Below are positions 60,603 to 64,000 of a stretch of 64,000 bases of DNA, piece by piece. A model generated the notes under the pieces. The model worked only from the letters and a program-made list of their open reading frames with translations. It did no database searches and had not been told where the DNA came from. The stretch lies in assembly GCF_000230975.2 (NCBI RefSeq), contig NC_021172.1, forward strand, positions 1,736,001-1,800,000, written 5' to 3'. Source of the DNA: Hyphomicrobium denitrificans 1NES1. Its GTDB lineage: Bacteria > Pseudomonadota > Alphaproteobacteria > Rhizobiales > Hyphomicrobiaceae. A program made the translations under genes and the position numbers. Positions within the stretch are counted from its first letter, which is position 1. Each line of letters begins with the position of its first letter.

Positions 60603-60626
60603 CTGCGGCATTCCCATTGCCGGGTA

Positions 60627-61226
60627 TCAAGCGATCTTTTTCGGCAACATCCGCTCGACGACGCGATCCTTTCGGATAAACCTGTGATAGATCGCGGCGG
60701 CGACATGCAGCGACACGAGGACCAGGAGCACTATAGCCGCCCTCTCGTGCCATTCGAAAATCTCCTTCGATAGGTCCTCGTTCTTCTCGGTGACGGCTGG
60801 CAGCGGGATGCCGAACACGTCGAGATAGCGGCCATAGGAAATCGCCCGATAGCCCATGACCGGAACCACGATCAGCAGCGCATACATCAACCAATGAACG
60901 AGACGGCTGGCGGCCGTCAGTCCCCTGGGCACTGACGGATCGGGCTGCGGAGCGCCACGCATCAAGCGATACAGAAAACGGGCCAGAACCAAAAATAGAA
61001 TGGTCAGTCCGATGAGCTTGTGGGAGCTGTAAAGAAACCCAGTCAAGGCATCGAAGATGCCCTTCACCGCCTCGCCCTTTTCGTTGATCGTCGGCATCTC
61101 GTTGCCGCGATAAGTCATATAGAGACCGAGCGGCAACTGAATGAAGATCAGAAGCGCGATCAGCCAATGCAGGCCTCGCGCGGCCGGCGTGTATGTGGGA
61201 AGCTGATATCTTGGATCCTGGGCCAT
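60627..61226 (-). CDS. Cytochrome b561 family protein
   Basis: A 199-residue diheme b-type membrane cytochrome with four hydrophobic segments. Candidate haem ligands are the histidines in ARGLHWLIALLIF, YSSHKLIGLTILF, SRLVHWLMYALLIV and LVSLHVAAAIYHRF. Such proteins pass electrons between quinol and periplasmic acceptors. It is convergent with the methyltransferase gene and divergent from ndvA. Confidence 0.9.
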   Translation of the reverse strand: MAQDPRYQLPTYTPAARGLHWLIALLIFIQLPLGLYMTYRGNEMPTINEKGEAVKGIFDALTGFLYSSHKLIGLTILFLVLARFLYRLMRGAPQPDPSVPRGLTAASRLVHWLMYALLIVVPVMGYRAISYGRYLDVFGIPLPAVTEKNEDLSKEIFEWHERAAIVLLVLVSLHVAAAIYHRFIRKDRVVERMLPKKIA

Positions 61227-61443
61227 GGCTTCGTGCCTCGCCTGTGATGCCTTGAGCTACAATTGAACAGCCGATCCCGGCCGTCAAGAATCGCGACCTG
61301 CCTGCCCCGTTTTCCCTGATGCTTATCCTGGGCGGAATGCTATAGAGCGGCCAGGATAAATGGCTATTCAATCAGGCATCACATATGGGGGCATCTGATC
61401 GTCCTTCGGTTCGTCACGACTGCGACGCTCCGGAGAAATTGGC

Positions 61444-63225
61444 ATGACGCCGAAGCCGTTGAGCCTCTTTCAGATTTATGTCCGCGCTCTGAAACTGCTC
61501 GAGTCTGAGAAATATCTCGCGATCGGACTTGCCGCCGCCAGCGTCATCATCGCTGCCACGCAACTCGCCGAGCCAATTCTATTCGGACGTGTCGTCGATG
61601 CCCTCGGAAAAGGCGAAAGCGCATTCGGCTACATAGGCCTCTGGGCGTTCCTTGGCCTTTTCGGCATCGTCGCTGGGGTTGTTGTCAGCATCAACTCCGA
61701 TCGTCTCGCACACCGCCAGAAAAATGCCCATCTCGTCACCGTTTTCGAGAAAGCGATCGCCTTGCCGCAGAGCGCGCACGCCGCACGCGGCAGCGGCGCG
61801 ACGATCCGGACAATTCTGGCCGGAATGACGGCCCTGTTCTGGCTCTGGCTCGGGGCCATGCGCGAGCACTTCACCGCCCTCTTCGGCATCATCCTGCTTG
61901 TCCCGACCGCGATCGACATGGACGCCCGTATGGCGACCATTCTTGTCGCGCTGGCAGCCGCCTATACGCTGATGAACGTTCTCGTGATGCGAAAAACGAC
62001 CTATGGGCAAGCTGCCGTCGAGCAACATGAAACGGCACTGTCGAGCCGCGTGGTTGACGTCGTCGGCAACGTCATGGTGGTGCAAAGCTACGCGCGCTTG
62101 CAGGCCGAGGCCGATGCGCTGCGCGGCCTGTCGCGAGATCTTCTGGCCGCTCAATTTCCCGTTGTCACGTGGTGGGGAATTCTGACGGTGATGCAGCGCT
62201 CGGCTGCAACGCTGACGATGGTCGTGATCTTCGTCGCAGGCGCCATACTCGTCGGAAGGGGTGAGTTGACGGTCGGGCAAATCGTCAGCTTCGTCGCCTT
62301 CGCAACGCTTCTCATCAACCGCCTCGATCAACTTTCGGCATTCGTCGTGAAAGTTCATCAGCAAGCCCCGACGCTCACCACGCTGTTCGAACTGATGGAC
62401 GAAAAGGCCGGTGCAGAGGACAGTTCCGACGCCAAACCTCTGGAAAATGTGGCCGGTGCCGTCGCATTCGAAAACGTCAACTTTCGCTACGGCGGCAGCC
62501 CACAAGGCATAACGGACGTGAGCTTCACTGCAAAAGCCGGCGAAACAGTCGCCATTGTCGGTCCGACCGGCTCCGGCAAGTCGACGACGATTGCCTTGCT
62601 TCAGCGTTTCCAAACTCCGTCATCGGGCCGCATTACGATCGACGGCCAGAATATCGCAGACGCCACGCTGCAATCGCTGCGCCACGCAATCTCGGTCGTC
62701 TTCCAAGATGCGGGTCTCTTCAACCGCACGATCGGCGACAACATCCGTATCGGCAAACCGGATGCAACCAACGCCGAAGTCGAGCGCGCCAGCAAACTCG
62801 CCGAAGCGCACGATTTCATCATGAGGAAGCCGGCAGGCTATGACTTCATGATCGGCGAGCGCGGCCTGTCGCTGTCGGGCGGCGAACGCCAGCGGATCGC
62901 CATCGCCCGCGCCATTCTGAAAGACGCGCCCATCCTTATCCTCGACGAAGCGACGAGCGCGCTCGATTCTGAAACCGAAGCCAAAATAAAGCGCGCTCTC
63001 GACACGCTGCGTGCCGGGCGCACGACATTCGTGATCGCCCACCGCCTGTCGACGGTTGCCGGCGCCGACCAGATCCTCGTGCTCGATCACGGCCGCATCG
63101 TCGAACGGGGGCGCTTCGGAGAGCTGGCTGAAGGAACCGGCCTATTCGCACGCCTCGTAGCCGAGGGCGGCTTCACCGTGCCGAAAACCACCGAAACCCC
63201 GCCCGACAACAACGGAAAAAGTTAA
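61444..63225 (+). CDS. ndvA: Glucan exporter ATP-binding/permease protein, NdvA/ChvA-like
   Basis: A 593-residue half-transporter with an N-terminal six-helix ABC exporter domain (residues about 1-320) and a C-terminal ATPase: Walker A GPTGSGKST, Q-loop VVFQDAGLFNRTI, signature LSGGERQRIAIARA, Walker B ILILDEATSALD and the H-loop IAHRL. Closest by motifs (GDNIRIGKPDATNAEVERA) to NdvA/ChvA exporters of cyclic beta-1,2-glucan in Rhizobiales. The OpgH-like synthase nearby belongs to a different glucan family. Convergent with the cfa-like gene. Confidence 0.85.
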   Translation: MTPKPLSLFQIYVRALKLLESEKYLAIGLAAASVIIAATQLAEPILFGRVVDALGKGESAFGYIGLWAFLGLFGIVAGVVVSINSDRLAHRQKNAHLVTVFEKAIALPQSAHAARGSGATIRTILAGMTALFWLWLGAMREHFTALFGIILLVPTAIDMDARMATILVALAAAYTLMNVLVMRKTTYGQAAVEQHETALSSRVVDVVGNVMVVQSYARLQAEADALRGLSRDLLAAQFPVVTWWGILTVMQRSAATLTMVVIFVAGAILVGRGELTVGQIVSFVAFATLLINRLDQLSAFVVKVHQQAPTLTTLFELMDEKAGAEDSSDAKPLENVAGAVAFENVNFRYGGSPQGITDVSFTAKAGETVAIVGPTGSGKSTTIALLQRFQTPSSGRITIDGQNIADATLQSLRHAISVVFQDAGLFNRTIGDNIRIGKPDATNAEVERASKLAEAHDFIMRKPAGYDFMIGERGLSLSGGERQRIAIARAILKDAPILILDEATSALDSETEAKIKRALDTLRAGRTTFVIAHRLSTVAGADQILVLDHGRIVERGRFGELAEGTGLFARLVAEGGFTVPKTTETPPDNNGKS

Positions 63226-63260
63226 GCTCCACACTTCGTCGCAACAGCGCGCGAGCGCAC

Positions 63261-64000
63261 TCAGCGATACAAGTCAGCCCGCGTCGGCGGCAGCGGCGGT
63301 GGGCGCTTGGCGGACTTCGACGCGAGCGTCTGGAACAGCCTCAACGACCCGCGCGAGAACCCGAGGCTGACACCGGCGAGATACGCAACCCAAATCCGGT
63401 ACTTCTCTTCGCCCACATAGCGAATGGCTTCGTCCTTTCGCGCCGTCAATCGCTCGCACCAGAGCTGACACGTGCGCGCGTAATGCATCCGCCATGCTTC
63501 GACGTCCTGGACCTCGAACCCGGCACGCTCCATCGCGTTGACCGTGTGCCCGATATCGTCAAGCTCGCCGCCCGGAAAAATATATTTTGCGATTGCCTTC
63601 TTTTCGGGCCGCGTCAGCCACTTCCTGGCAGCATTCTTGGATGCGCGATGGGAAATTGCGTGGTTGAGGAACAGCCCGTCGTCGCTCAACAGTGACCGCA
63701 CCTTGTTCATGTACGCAGGAATATTCTTAAGCCCGATATGCTCGTACATGCCGATTGATGCGATCTTGTCGTACGTGCCTTTCACATTCGAATAATCCGT
63801 GAGATCGAACGTGACGCGATCCGCAAGCCCGAGCCTCACGGCCTTTTCGCGCGCGAACGACAGTTGCTCTTCCGAAAGCGTGATGCCATGCGCGGTTACG
63901 CCGTAGTGCTTCGCGGCGTGACAGAGAAGTCCGCCCCAGCCCGCACCGATATCGAGCATCCGATCGCCCGGTTTCAGCCTCAGCTTGCGGCAGATCATTT
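63261..64000 (-). CDS. cfa: Cyclopropane-fatty-acyl-phospholipid synthase family protein (5' end missing)
   Basis: The C-terminal 246 or so residues of a SAM-dependent enzyme; the start lies beyond the window edge. MLDIGAGWGGLLCHAAKHYG is motif I, and GITLSEEQLSFAREKA, YDKIASIGMYEHIG, FLNHAISHR and IFPGGELDDIGH match CFA synthases, which cyclopropanate unsaturated phospholipid chains. The C-terminus ends LPPTRADLYR. Close relatives with other lipid substrates exist. Confidence 0.85.
   Translation of the reverse strand, partial: MICRKLRLKPGDRMLDIGAGWGGLLCHAAKHYGVTAHGITLSEEQLSFAREKAVRLGLADRVTFDLTDYSNVKGTYDKIASIGMYEHIGLKNIPAYMNKVRSLLSDDGLFLNHAISHRASKNAARKWLTRPEKKAIAKYIFPGGELDDIGHTVNAMERAGFEVQDVEAWRMHYARTCQLWCERLTARKDEAIRYVGEEKYRIWVAYLAGVSLGFSRGSLRLFQTLASKSAKRPPPLPPTRADLYR

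Noticed and set aside
61444..63225. Toxin or lipid A exporter (MsbA/HlyB type)
   Set aside because: The N-terminal domain and the GDNIRIGKPDATNAEVE region fit NdvA/ChvA glucan exporters better, although a phylogeny would be needed to be certain.

Overview
The window looks like a chromosomal segment of a GC-rich, methylotrophic alphaproteobacterium of the Hyphomicrobiales, most probably close to Hyphomicrobium. The evidence is a 29-residue PQQ precursor peptide (pqqA), an ABC module of the kind tied to PQQ-dependent alcohol dehydrogenases and lanthanide uptake, a methanol-metabolism-type cytochrome c, and two genes of the tetrahydromethanopterin/methanofuran C1 pathway (an MfnB-like synthase and a DmrA-like reductase). 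The taxonomic placement is inferred from gene content and not from a marker gene. I saw no rRNA, tRNA, CRISPR array, phage or insertion sequence.

Layout. 1-3.8 kb (minus strand): DUF3280-like exported protein, NitT/TauT-type ABC transporter, mfnB-like gene and the start of a further gene. 3.8-9.0 kb (plus strand, divergent): PQQ-associated ABC module resembling lut (binding protein, beta-propeller, ATPase, permease, exported helical protein). 9.2-16.5 kb: small exported protein, kdsA, orphan pqqA with a perfect 18-bp palindrome at its putative promoter, Tat-type deaminase, pyrG, lipoprotein, secG, tpiA. 16.7-25.7 kb: ppiD-like gene, trpE, sixA-like gene, trpGDC, moaC, moeA. 25.8-29.2 kb: efp, epmA, a GFA-family gene and epmB, i.e. 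EF-P and its beta-lysylation enzymes. 29.3-34.0 kb: small zinc-ribbon protein, molybdopterin oxidoreductase, DUF3307-like protein, and an ECF sigma/NrsF pair with a near-consensus autoregulatory promoter. 34.0-41.4 kb: putrescine uptake and gamma-glutamylation (potFGHI, puuB, divergent puuA).

41.6-49.9 kb is the most interesting regulatory region. A PhcB-like methyltransferase with a PilZ-like N-terminus is followed by a membrane kinase arranged HK-REC-HK, which looks like a fusion of Ralstonia PhcS and PhcR. The pair is bracketed by two receiver proteins with degenerate kinase-like C-termini (PhcQ-like), and an aldehyde dehydrogenase follows. This is a candidate fatty-acid-methyl-ester signalling system outside Ralstonia.

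49.9-64 kb: methanol-type cytochrome c divergent from dmrA, small exported or coiled-coil proteins, a HAD hydrolase, FkbM methyltransferase, OpgH-like glucosyltransferase, and an overlapping four-gene set (MDR dehydrogenase, PTPS-fold protein lacking the PTPS catalytic triad, GT4 glycosyltransferase, SAM methyltransferase) that may make or modify an unknown, possibly pterin-like or glycosylated, product. Cytochrome b561, an NdvA-like glucan exporter and a truncated cyclopropane fatty acid synthase end the window.
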